This document shows, in pieces, positions 15,749 through 21,784 of a stretch of 45,796 nt of DNA (within the stretch, counting starts at the first letter, position 1; each line of letters starts with the position of its first letter). The position numbers were made by a program, and so were the translations under genes. The notes beneath the pieces are model-generated. The model was not told the DNA's origin. It saw only the letters and a list, made by a program, of their open reading frames with translations, and did no database searches. This DNA comes from Candidatus Nitrosopumilus sp. (GTDB lineage: Archaea; Thermoproteota; Nitrososphaeria; Nitrososphaerales; Nitrosopumilaceae): positions 1 through 45,796 of the forward strand of contig NZ_JAOULD010000011.1 of NCBI RefSeq assembly GCF_029882185.1, given 5' to 3'.

Positions 15749-16534
15749 ATGACTGAAAAAAAACAAGAATCAGAAAAAAAAGATCAGGGAATTAATGTAG
15801 TAGACATGTTGCTTAGTAAGAATAAGAATGAAATCTTAGATTCTGATACCATGATTTTAGAAACTCAAAAACGTGTTTGGGCAGCTCTCAAAAAAGGATA
15901 TGAATACAGTGGATTAATTGATGAATCTGAAGCATTTCTAAGAAAAAATGTTTTTTCAAAATTAGACATGGTTGTACTCTATGTTGATTTGGTCGGATCT
16001 ACAACAATGACATTAGAAATGCCTGCAGAAAAAATTGCGATTATCATAAGTTCTTTTTCTCAAGAAATGGCAGCAGTAATTAGACAACATCATGGATATG
16101 TTTTAAAATTTGTTGGTGATGCTGTTGTAGGGTTTTTTGTAGGAGAAGGAATGCTTGCCTCAGATAATGCTGTAACCTGTGCAAAATCAATGATATCTAT
16201 AATTCAAAAAGGCATCAACCCTATTTTGAATCAATATGATTATCCTGATTTAATGGTGAAAATTGGATTAGATTTTGGTCAAAATATTGTTGTACGATAT
16301 GGTGCTGATGTTGTAAACTCTCATGTTGATTTAATGGGACCTGCAATGAATATTGCTGCAAAAATTCAAAATTTGGCAAAACCCAATCAAATTTTAATTG
16401 GCTATGATGTCTATCGAAGATTACATCCAAAAACACAAGAACAGTTTTCATTAATAGTTTGGAAAAAAGATGAATGGAAATATCGCTCCAGAATAACTGG
16501 CGAAATTTATAATGTATATGAATTCAAAGGATAG
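15749..16534 (+). CDS. class III adenylate/guanylate cyclase domain protein
   Basis: This 261-residue cytoplasmic protein contains one cyclase homology domain (about 68-225). Metal-binding D80 (YVDLVGST) and D124 (KFVGDAVV) are present. K120 (KxxGD) and D194 (DLMGPAMN) match the adenine-specifying Lys/Asp pair, and N201 is the transition-state Asn. The residue four after it, normally Arg, is Lys (K205 in NIAAKI), which would weaken catalysis. It should form a homodimer making cAMP, or act as a nucleotide-binding regulator. A 67-residue N-terminal segment has no recognisable domain. It follows the small zinc-ribbon gene by 8 bp. Confidence 0.85.
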   Translation: MTEKKQESEKKDQGINVVDMLLSKNKNEILDSDTMILETQKRVWAALKKGYEYSGLIDESEAFLRKNVFSKLDMVVLYVDLVGSTTMTLEMPAEKIAIIISSFSQEMAAVIRQHHGYVLKFVGDAVVGFFVGEGMLASDNAVTCAKSMISIIQKGINPILNQYDYPDLMVKIGLDFGQNIVVRYGADVVNSHVDLMGPAMNIAAKIQNLAKPNQILIGYDVYRRLHPKTQEQFSLIVWKKDEWKYRSRITGEIYNVYEFKG

Positions 16535-16547
16535 TTTAATTTTATAA

Positions 16548-16694
16548 TTATACTGTAAACTTGTCAGGACACTCTACATGTTCATAATGATGCTCTGTGA
16601 ATTTTTCTTGGACCACATAAATTACAATTTTGTGTAGATCTTGTTCTTCAATCTCTTTTTTACATTTCAAACATGATTTCTTTGATTGATCCAT
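16548..16694 (-). CDS. small zinc-binding protein, 48 aa
   Basis: ATG 16694 to TAA 16548 encodes 48 residues with C8-x2-C11 in a Lys-rich knuckle, then a strand-helix stretch and H35, H36, H39 and C42. CxxC...HxxxHxxC is a plausible single zinc site. It is convergent with the cyclase gene, 13 bp apart. Function is unknown. Confidence 0.55.
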   Translation of the reverse strand: MDQSKKSCLKCKKEIEEQDLHKIVIYVVQEKFTEHHYEHVECPDKFTV

Positions 16695-16737
16695 CTGATC
16701 ATCGATCTAAGTAGGGAATCTATAAGGATCTGCGATC

Positions 16738-16752
16738 AGCTCAATTTGAGCT
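16738..16752. promoter_or_regulatory. 15-bp palindrome upstream of two divergent small genes
   Basis: AGCTCAA-T-TTGAGCT is a perfect 7-bp inverted repeat around one base. It lies between the 48-residue zinc protein (start 16694) and the gene starting at 16822, with a TATA-like GTATAT about 26 bp further on. An operator is possible. The small size and AT-rich context leave it uncertain. Confidence 0.35.
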
Positions 16753-16821
16753 AAAATGCCTGAAGTTTAACTAAAGAGTATATCAAACGACTAAAGCAAG
16801 CCACAAATATAGCAAATATTG

Positions 16822-17202
16822 ATGAATAACATGGATAATTTAGTAACAAATCACCTTCACGACCTTTATGGATTAAATCCAAACATTCCTCATTTAGCAT
16901 TCCAATTTCCAAGACTGCCCCCAGGCTTATCAAATACTATGTTTAAAATTCAAGGAAATCCCATGAAGGAACAATTTTTGCAAAATGCTGATACAATGGC
17001 TCAAAAATTGCAAGGATTTCAACACATGTATCAACAATATGCTGCAGGTTTACTTACGATGAATTCAATAGTGATTCCACCAGGACATCCAGCATATACC
17101 AGACAAAATTCTATCAAAACACTTCAAACTGAAAATGATAAACTATTAAAAGAAAATCTAGAATTAAAGAAAAAATTAGAAAAAGAAAATAATTCTAAAT
17201 AA
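16822..17202 (+). CDS. hypothetical protein with C-terminal coiled coil, 126 aa
   Basis: ATG codons occur at 16822 and 16831, with a TTG at 16819; the first ATG is chosen. Residues 1-90 are Pro/Gln/Met-rich with a conserved-looking segment (LAFQFPRLPPG). The last 30 residues form a clear Lys/Glu/Leu coiled coil (KTLQTENDKLLKENLELKKK). No signal peptide or membrane segment is present. The arrangement resembles small granule- or scaffold-associated proteins, but I cannot assign it. Confidence 0.65.
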   Translation: MNNMDNLVTNHLHDLYGLNPNIPHLAFQFPRLPPGLSNTMFKIQGNPMKEQFLQNADTMAQKLQGFQHMYQQYAAGLLTMNSIVIPPGHPAYTRQNSIKTLQTENDKLLKENLELKKKLEKENNSK

Positions 17203-17265
17203 AACACTAGTTCTAAAAACTGTAATTAGTCAATAGGCTTATTAATTTCAAAATATAGTTTGATC

Positions 17266-17652
17266 ATGGTCAAAACTCCTGCAGAAAAATGGAAAGATGC
17301 TGTTGTGAAATATAGAAAACAATGTCAAAAAATTTTAGAAATATCAAACAGTATACGATATGCAGGTATTGTTAATGCCTATGGTAGAACATTAACTGGA
17401 ATGATCAAACCCAATCTCAAGCCTCTTTTACAGTCAGAAGATTTCAAAAATGAACTGTTTGTGATATCTACATTGATTTCTCTTAGAAGAAATTCAGTCA
17501 GCGCAATTGGAAAGTTAGAGCATGTGGTATTACAACATCAAAAAATCTCAATCTTGATTTTACAAAAAAATAATACAACATTCTATGTGTCTATTGATAG
17601 AAAAGAAAAAGACTTAGAGAAGATTATCTCTTTAATTAAAAAGACAATCTAA
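17266..17652 (+). CDS. hypothetical thaumarchaeal-type protein, 128 aa
   Basis: The ATG at 17266 is preferred over a TTG two codons upstream. The protein is basic, with an N-terminal helical part (KWKDAVVKYRKQCQKILEIS) and a C-terminal strand-rich part (ISILILQKNNTTFYVSID) that resembles a small sensory-like alpha/beta fold. It looks like one of the short multicopy thaumarchaeal families often listed as DUF6659, but that identification is from memory. Its TAA overlaps the stop of the convergent VOC gene within CTAA (17649-17652). Confidence 0.65.
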   Translation: MVKTPAEKWKDAVVKYRKQCQKILEISNSIRYAGIVNAYGRTLTGMIKPNLKPLLQSEDFKNELFVISTLISLRRNSVSAIGKLEHVVLQHQKISILILQKNNTTFYVSIDRKEKDLEKIISLIKKTI

Positions 17653-18062
17653 GCTGGTGTAAATCCTTGATATCCGCCTGTTTGTTGATCTTTATCTTCA
17701 AAGCTAGGTTCGAATAATGAAATAAGATACTCATCAGGATCTAATATTACTGCATTTTTTCCTGCATCTTTTTCAACAATATCACGATGAATTGTGACTC
17801 CTTTTGCTTTTAATTCCTCAACAGCAGACTGTACATCACCTACAAGAAAACCGATGGTAATTCCATTTTCAATTGAACTTCCAGTGTGTTTTTCTGTCAA
17901 TGATGCTGGATGTAAACTCAATAAAGCACCAGATGTACCCAAATCAACCCAGGATCTTCTTTGATTTCTAATAGGAAGACCTATGATTTCATGGTAAAAT
18001 TGTAGGGATTTGTCAATGTCTTTAACTGCTAGAATAACATTGCCTACTTTTTTGATGTTCAC
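17649..18062 (-). CDS. VOC-superfamily (glyoxalase/bleomycin-resistance-like) protein
   Basis: This 137-residue protein with a GTG start at 18062 has the paired beta-alpha-beta-beta-beta modules of the vicinal oxygen chelate fold: VILAVKDIDKSLQFYHEIIGLP in the first half, and IGFLVGDVQSAVEELKAKGV then ILDPDEYLISLFEP in the second. Candidate metal ligands are H52 in SLHPA and E117 in the final strand. VOC members include glyoxalase I, methylmalonyl-CoA epimerase and dioxygenases; the reaction here is not predictable. It stands alone downstream of the RAM-domain pair. Confidence 0.8.
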   Translation of the reverse strand: MNIKKVGNVILAVKDIDKSLQFYHEIIGLPIRNQRRSWVDLGTSGALLSLHPASLTEKHTGSSIENGITIGFLVGDVQSAVEELKAKGVTIHRDIVEKDAGKNAVILDPDEYLISLFEPSFEDKDQQTGGYQGFTPA

Positions 18063-18098
18063 AGATATACTAGCCAGAAGTTCTTTAAATCCATTGCG

Positions 18099-18317
18099 TC
18101 ATTGCACTTCAACCATAGTTTCAGTCCTATCCACACCGCTGATTCTTTGTATTTGATTTGCTACTTCTTTAATCTGAATCAATTCCTCTACATCAATTAT
18201 GGCTACTGCGTCAAATTGACCGCTTGTTGGAAATGAATCTGCAACGGATGGGATTTTCTTTAATCGTGCAGCAATTAGTTTTTTTGGAGATTTTACCAAA
18301 ATTATTGCTCTTACCAT
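18099..18317 (-). CDS. stand-alone Lrp/AsnC ligand-binding (RAM) domain protein, 72 aa
   Basis: The product consists of only the alpha/beta RAM (ACT-like) effector domain found at the C-terminus of Lrp/AsnC regulators: MVRAIILVKSPKKL, SGQFDAVAIIDVEELIQI and SGVDRTETMVEV. There is no helix-turn-helix. Stand-alone RAM proteins form oligomers and bind amino acids, probably modulating full-length Lrp paralogs. Its ATG overlaps the end of a second RAM gene by 7 bp, so the pair is co-translated and may form a hetero-oligomer. Confidence 0.82.
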   Translation of the reverse strand: MVRAIILVKSPKKLIAARLKKIPSVADSFPTSGQFDAVAIIDVEELIQIKEVANQIQRISGVDRTETMVEVQ

Positions 18318-18550
18318 CCCATGTTAACCTCCACTTCAATTAGAGTTTCTGTCGTGACAATATCTTTGATTTTTTTAAAATCGATCACAGTGTTGTTAAT
18401 TTCATCAATATTTCCTTGTAAAAGAACACTGATGTCTGCTCTTCCTGCAACCACCATGATTTGTTTGATGATTTTTCTCTTTTTCTTGAGTATGGCAACT
18501 ACAGAATCTACTTTTCCGGGTTTTATCGTGATTAAACATAGAGCACGCAT
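18311..18550 (-). CDS. stand-alone Lrp/AsnC ligand-binding (RAM) domain protein, 79 aa
   Basis: Second of the overlapping RAM-only pair. MRALCLITIKPGKVDSVV, VAGRADISVLLQG and IKDIVTTETLIEVEV correspond to the strands and Gly turn of the Lrp effector domain. It is about 79 residues, normal for the domain alone, with no DNA-binding helices. It starts at ATG 18550, 34 bp downstream of the Lys/Ala-repeat protein gene on the same strand. Confidence 0.82.
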   Translation of the reverse strand: MRALCLITIKPGKVDSVVAILKKKRKIIKQIMVVAGRADISVLLQGNIDEINNTVIDFKKIKDIVTTETLIEVEVNMGW

Positions 18551-18584
18551 GATTAGACTACGTCACCGAATCTGATAAAGATTC

Positions 18585-18869
18585 CTAGTCAAAGGCTTCT
18601 TGAGAACGAGCTTCTTCAAGATAAGCACGTCTTTCCTCATTGACTTTCTCTTGATCAATTTCAATATCATCATCAACTATGACAATGCCCATATCTCCTG
18701 AGGAATCGTCAATACTGTTCTTAGTTTTAGCTTTTGTTGCTTTAGCTTTTGTTGCTTTAGCTTTTGTTGCTTTAGCTTTTGTTGCTTTAGCTTTTGTTGC
18801 TTTAGCTTTTGTTGCTTTTTTTTCAGGTGCTTTCTTTGTTACTTTCTTTGCTGATTTTTTTTCAACCAT
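18585..18869 (-). CDS. Lys/Ala/Thr repeat protein, 94 aa, with acidic C-terminus
   Basis: Residues 5-50 are a strongly basic low-complexity tail built from KATKA units, like histone H1 or ribosomal-protein extensions. Residues 52-94 are acidic (DDDIEIDQEKVNEERR) and end in a helix. A nucleic-acid-binding or tethering role is plausible but not shown. The repeat is encoded by identical 15-bp units, so copy number may vary. It starts at ATG 18869. Confidence 0.7.
   Translation of the reverse strand: MVEKKSAKKVTKKAPEKKATKAKATKAKATKAKATKAKATKAKATKAKTKNSIDDSSGDMGIVIVDDDIEIDQEKVNEERRAYLEEARSQEAFD
18729..18818. repeat. six tandem copies of a 15-bp unit inside the Lys/Ala-repeat gene
   Basis: On the + strand the unit GCTTTTGTTGCTTTA recurs every 15 bp six times without a visible mismatch, from about 18730, followed by a partial copy. 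Because 15 is a multiple of three, copy-number change would alter protein length by 5 residues without a frameshift. The identity at DNA level suggests recent expansion or homogenisation by slippage. Confidence 0.85.
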
Positions 18870-18965
18870 GAATGTCGAAAATCAAGAGGTAGGGTGGCTT
18901 TTAAAGATTATGCAGAATGAAATTTGCATAAAAACGATCACCTATAATCGATCAACTAGACTATC

Positions 18966-19000
18966 TGAGTCAATAATTGACTCATGACTGGATTTATCAT
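18966..19000. promoter_or_regulatory. 19-bp palindrome plus TATA box upstream of the 19039 gene
   Basis: TGAGTCAATAATTGACTCA (18966-18984) is a perfect 9-bp inverted repeat around a single A. It is followed after 8 bp by TTTATCAT (18993-19000), a TATA-like element that would place transcription start near 19021, just before the Shine-Dalgarno at 19025. Palindrome immediately upstream of BRE/TATA is a typical activator position in archaea; binding across the BRE/TATA would repress. It could also serve the minus-strand gene starting at 18869. Confidence 0.55.
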
Positions 19001-19024
19001 TAATTGATCTGTGCAATTACTATT

Positions 19025-19032
19025 GGAGGTGA
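19025..19032 (+). promoter_or_regulatory. strong Shine-Dalgarno sequence before an ATA codon
   Basis: GGAGGTGA is a full 8-nt complement of the archaeal 16S 3' end (anti-SD UCACCUCC). The ATA at 19039 follows after 6 nt, ideal spacing. No ATG, GTG or TTG in the coding frame lies at this distance; the GTG inside the motif is in another frame that stops after 15 codons. The motif therefore decides the start of the next gene. Confidence 0.75.
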
Positions 19033-19038
19033 AAAGAC

Positions 19039-19374
19039 ATAGCAACATTAGCAGATTACCAAACAATTGGAGATAGTGCATCATTGGCAAAAATAGGTGA
19101 TCAGTCATTTACAATTACATTTGTAGAAGATTCAGATTATACTCAGGGTGAAAATATCACTAAAGGAATAAAGATCACAACTAAAGAAATGTTTGAGATA
19201 GACGGAAATTATTTTAACAAATTTCACACAACACGTGTAGCCATAGTTAATAGATTCAAAAATGAGAAACTCCGCGAAGATATCAACATAAAACAAATTC
19301 CACTAGGTCCCGTAAAATGCATCTCTGAAAAATCCGCATCTGGAAAAAATTTCTTTAACCTAGTAGATGCATAG
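19039..19374 (+). CDS. hypothetical thaumarchaeal protein, 111 aa, apparent ATA start
   Basis: With the ATA at 19039 as start the protein opens (M)ATLADYQTIGDSASL and continues into a mixed alpha/beta sequence ending GKNFFNLVDA. The only normal start in frame is TTG 19084, which would remove 15 residues that read as well-formed protein and ignore the perfect Shine-Dalgarno. I have seen similar short proteins beginning MATL.DY in related genomes, from memory only. It has no Cys or membrane segment and no known function. A strong hairpin follows 24 bp after its stop. Confidence 0.65.
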   Translation: MATLADYQTIGDSASLAKIGDQSFTITFVEDSDYTQGENITKGIKITTKEMFEIDGNYFNKFHTTRVAIVNRFKNEKLREDINIKQIPLGPVKCISEKSASGKNFFNLVDA

Positions 19375-19398
19375 TATGAAACTCTAGAAAGGTTTTCC

Positions 19399-19424
19399 AC
19401 CTTTTCTTTATTTCTAAAGAAAAG
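19399..19424 (+). terminator. perfect 11-bp hairpin after the 19039 gene
   Basis: CCTTTTCTTTA (19399-19409), a 4-nt loop TTTC, then TAAAGAAAAGG (19414-19424) pair perfectly. It is 24 bp downstream of the stop codon. Archaeal termination normally relies on T-rich tracts; the left arm itself is T-rich. The hairpin may terminate or protect the 3' end of what, given its strong promoter and Shine-Dalgarno, looks like a well-expressed transcript. Confidence 0.5.
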
Positions 19425-19516
19425 GGAATAAAATGAAAACCAATACTTGTAAGATGAATTTCTACTTAATACTATTGTAATTTTCAAAAATTACTGACTA
19501 ATTATGGATAAAACAG

Positions 19517-19590
19517 TGCCGCGGGCGGGATTTGAACGCGCGACAGCCCGGTCTTCAGCCGAGTGCTCTCCCAGGCTGAGCTACCACGGC
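19517..19590 (-). tRNA. tRNA-Phe (anticodon GAA)
   Basis: The minus strand folds as a 74-nt tRNA with acceptor GCCGTGG/CCGCGGC (one U-G wobble), D-arm GCTC..GAGC, anticodon stem CTCGG/CCGGG around the loop CTGAAGA (anticodon GAA), T-loop TTCAAAT and discriminator A. No CCA is encoded and no intron is visible. The T stem GCGCG/CCCGC has one C-C mismatch at its fourth pair, which is unusual and may be a sequence error or a tolerated lineage feature. Confidence 0.93.
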
Positions 19591-19634
19591 ACTTAGAAAA
19601 AAAGGATAATATTGAGGAATTAAAGTTTGTCTTT

Positions 19635-20171
19635 TCAGATCTTCCAAGGAATATCGTCTTTATTTTTTCGTTTATTGATTAGACGCCCTATTACAAAAAA
19701 CAAATCAGACAACCGATTAAGATATTTGATGCAATTGGAGTTAATTTCGTCTTTTTCACTTAATTGAACTGTTTGTGATTCTGCTCTTCTTACCACTGTT
19801 CTTACATACTGCAATTGTGCTGCAGAAACATCACCACCAGGCAAAATAAAATTGGTAAGGGGGGGCAACTCTGATTCAAATTTATCAATATAATGTTCTA
19901 GCTTTTCAATCATGTCTAATGATACCCTGTTTTTTACATCATTGAGATTGGGATTTGAAAGGTCTGCTCCTACAAGAAATAGATCATTTTGAATTTCAGT
20001 TAAAATCATTCTAATATCCTCATCTAACGAATTACTCAACACTACACCTAGAGCAGCATTAGCTTCATCAACAGTACCATAAGAAATGATCCTGGGATGT
20101 GATTTTGATATCCTGTAATTTCCTTGCAATCCCGTATTCCCATCATCTCCAGTTTTTGTATATATTTTCAT
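19635..20171 (-). CDS. cob(I)alamin adenosyltransferase, PduO/MMAB type
   Basis: This 178-residue enzyme transfers the adenosyl group of ATP to cob(I)alamin, making coenzyme B12. The PduO family signature opens the protein (IYTKTGDDGNTGL, P-loop-like ATP site), and RTVVRRAESQTVQL with the later CIKYLNRLSDLFFVIGR carries the conserved Arg/Glu and Asn/Arg positions. ATG 20171 is preferred over the adjacent GTG 20174. Thaumarchaea use adenosyl-B12 in methylmalonyl-CoA mutase of their carbon-fixation cycle, which would be the consumer. It is downstream of nothing on its strand and divergent from the HD gene. Confidence 0.92.
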   Translation of the reverse strand: MKIYTKTGDDGNTGLQGNYRISKSHPRIISYGTVDEANAALGVVLSNSLDEDIRMILTEIQNDLFLVGADLSNPNLNDVKNRVSLDMIEKLEHYIDKFESELPPLTNFILPGGDVSAAQLQYVRTVVRRAESQTVQLSEKDEINSNCIKYLNRLSDLFFVIGRLINKRKNKDDIPWKI

Positions 20172-20259
20172 CACCCTGTTATTTTTGAAATAACTATTAT
20201 GTGATTCGGATTAACAATATGAAAATTCATTAGTAGAAAACATCTCATTTCATAACATC

Positions 20260-20793
20260 ATGACAATTGATTTTTTCAAAACTGCTGCAAATCTTAAAAA
20301 AGTCAAAAGACAGGGGTGGATAGATAAACTATCTCTAGAACACCCCGAATCAGTAGCTGATCATTCATACTCTATGGCAATAATGGGCATGATACTATCA
20401 GATATTGGAAATTGTGATTCTGAAAAAATCTTGAAAATGATTTTACTACATGATTTGGCAGAATCTGAAATTGGAGATTACACTCCAGGACAGATTACCT
20501 CTGAAGAAAAAAGAAAACTAGAAGATGAAACATTTTATAAAATTTCAGAGAATCTGCCTGCGGACATAAAATCACAATATCAAAAAATCTGGGATGAATA
20601 CCAAGAAAATAAATCATATGAATCAAAGTTGGTACATCAGATTGACCGCTTGGAGATGGTCCTTCAAGCAACAATATATGAAAATGATGGCCATTCTAAA
20701 GAAAATCTATCCTCATTTATTGAATCAGCCAAACAAGACATTACAAATCCTAAATTAAAAGAATTATTTAGAAAGATTCTGGAAAACAATTAG
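20260..20793 (+). CDS. HD-domain phosphohydrolase, YfbR/HDDC2 5'-deoxynucleotidase-like
   Basis: The 177-residue protein has the HD signature of the HDDC2/YfbR group: ESVADHSYSMA with the first His (H35), LLHDLAESEIGDYTP with the HD pair (H64-D65) and acidic residues, and HQIDRLEMVLQA with the distal Asp. Such enzymes dephosphorylate dNMPs or other nucleoside monophosphates and help balance nucleotide pools. The start is ATG 20260. The 20796 gene begins 2 bp after its stop, so they are co-transcribed. Confidence 0.87.
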   Translation: MTIDFFKTAANLKKVKRQGWIDKLSLEHPESVADHSYSMAIMGMILSDIGNCDSEKILKMILLHDLAESEIGDYTPGQITSEEKRKLEDETFYKISENLPADIKSQYQKIWDEYQENKSYESKLVHQIDRLEMVLQATIYENDGHSKENLSSFIESAKQDITNPKLKELFRKILENN

Positions 20794-20795
20794 AG

Positions 20796-21020
20796 ATGTC
20801 CAATACTGAAAAGGATGAATTAATTGAGGCACAAAAACAAGTAATTGGAATATTGTTTGAAGTGATTAAAAGACAACAAACCAACAGTGATCTTGATGAA
20901 GAATATTTTCAGATTATTTCAAAAGGAGAGAAAAATGAGATTCGCATCAAAGAGATTCAAAACGAAAGAACAGAAAATGCAAAAATTGTAGGCAGGTTGT
21001 TAGAACAATTAGAAATCTAA
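20796..21020 (+). CDS. small coiled-coil protein, 74 aa
   Basis: ATG 20796 follows the HD gene stop by 2 bp. The product is almost entirely helical and charged, with heptad Leu/Ile spacing (IGILFEVIKRQQ, and IVGRLLEQLEI at the end), so it probably oligomerises. No Cys or membrane segment. It may act with the HD enzyme given the tight coupling, but that is inference. Its TAA overlaps the stop of the convergent gene within CTAA (21017-21020). Confidence 0.65.
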   Translation: MSNTEKDELIEAQKQVIGILFEVIKRQQTNSDLDEEYFQIISKGEKNEIRIKEIQNERTENAKIVGRLLEQLEI

Positions 21021-21316
21021 TTTCCACAACTACAATCATCATCAGATATTATTCTAAGATGGGCTGTTTGTTGATATTTGTCTTGAATATAATTTGCCAT
21101 ATTCACAATTCTGACTCGAGGCTCTTTTGTAGTCCAATGCCCTTCATTTTCAAACCAAAACTCTATTTCATCAAGATCATATCGTTCATTTTGCTCAACA
21201 AGACCTTTAAAGATTAATTTTATCTCCTCAATTTCAGATTCGGATAATTTTGATTTATCCTCAACCAATGTACTGATTTCATTTAATTTGATTATTACTG
21301 GATTTGTTAGTGGCAT
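21017..21316 (-). CDS. hypothetical protein, 99 aa, C-terminal Cys pair
   Basis: A helical N-terminal half (LNEISTLVEDKSKLSESEIEEIKLIFKGL) is followed by a Trp/Glu-rich segment (DEIEFWFENEGHWTTKEPRVRIVNMANYI) and the ending DDDCSCGN, whose CxC and Asp could bind metal. No family is recognised. ATG 21316 is the only good start. It is divergent from the 21392 gene. Confidence 0.65.
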   Translation of the reverse strand: MPLTNPVIIKLNEISTLVEDKSKLSESEIEEIKLIFKGLVEQNERYDLDEIEFWFENEGHWTTKEPRVRIVNMANYIQDKYQQTAHLRIISDDDCSCGN

Positions 21317-21391
21317 ATTTTCTCATACGTTCAGATTCTATAACAATCTTTAGAAGATAAATTGTTATAGCAACCAAGTTAATTGAAATAC

Positions 21392-21739
21392 ATGCAGTAT
21401 TTTCAGGCTTTAAAATTAGGTCAGAAAAGGGTTGCAGAGGCCAGAGAATATCTAAACACTTTGACTGACGGTAAAGCAATGCCCGCACTAGCACTGGTAG
21501 ATACCAAATCCAATGTATGGAATCCCGTAGGTGAGGAGAACCTTTATGCGTTTGTTGATGAGTCGTCAGGTTTTATTTTGACTGATAGTAGTGGGTATAT
21601 CCTTGCACTAGTGGATAAAACAGGGTCGTCAAAAACCATAGTTCAAGGAGTGACAAAGCAACAAAAGGAGGTTTTGGAAAAAGCATTTGAAAAAGACAAC
21701 ATTCCAAAATTTGAGGGTAAAGTAATCTTGCCTGTCTAA
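21392..21739 (+). CDS. hypothetical protein, 115 aa
   Basis: ATG 21392 is chosen over a TTG three codons upstream. The protein has an N-terminal helix (LGQKRVAEAREYLNTL), a strand-rich middle with repeated SSGFILTDSSGYILALVD, and a helical end. It is soluble and without Cys. The repeat-like GFIL/GYIL pair suggests a small beta-sheet fold. No function can be assigned. It sits 45 bp before the TIGR00300 gene on the same strand. Confidence 0.65.
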   Translation: MQYFQALKLGQKRVAEAREYLNTLTDGKAMPALALVDTKSNVWNPVGEENLYAFVDESSGFILTDSSGYILALVDKTGSSKTIVQGVTKQQKEVLEKAFEKDNIPKFEGKVILPV

Positions 21740-21784
21740 AGAAAAAACGTAAGCTTTAGTTATGATATAGTATCCAGAAATAAA

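Noticed and set aside
16751-16933. 60-codon minus-strand frame
   Set aside because: It overlaps the start and N-terminus of the coiled-coil protein gene and the intergenic palindrome; composition is not protein-like.
18729-18818. Tandem repeat considered as a CRISPR-like array
   Set aside because: Units are contiguous 15-mers without spacers and stay in one coding frame.
18679-18987. + strand frame with FVALA repeats that looks like a membrane protein
   Set aside because: It is the complement of the Lys/Ala repeat gene; the hydrophobic repeat is an artefact of the 15-bp units.
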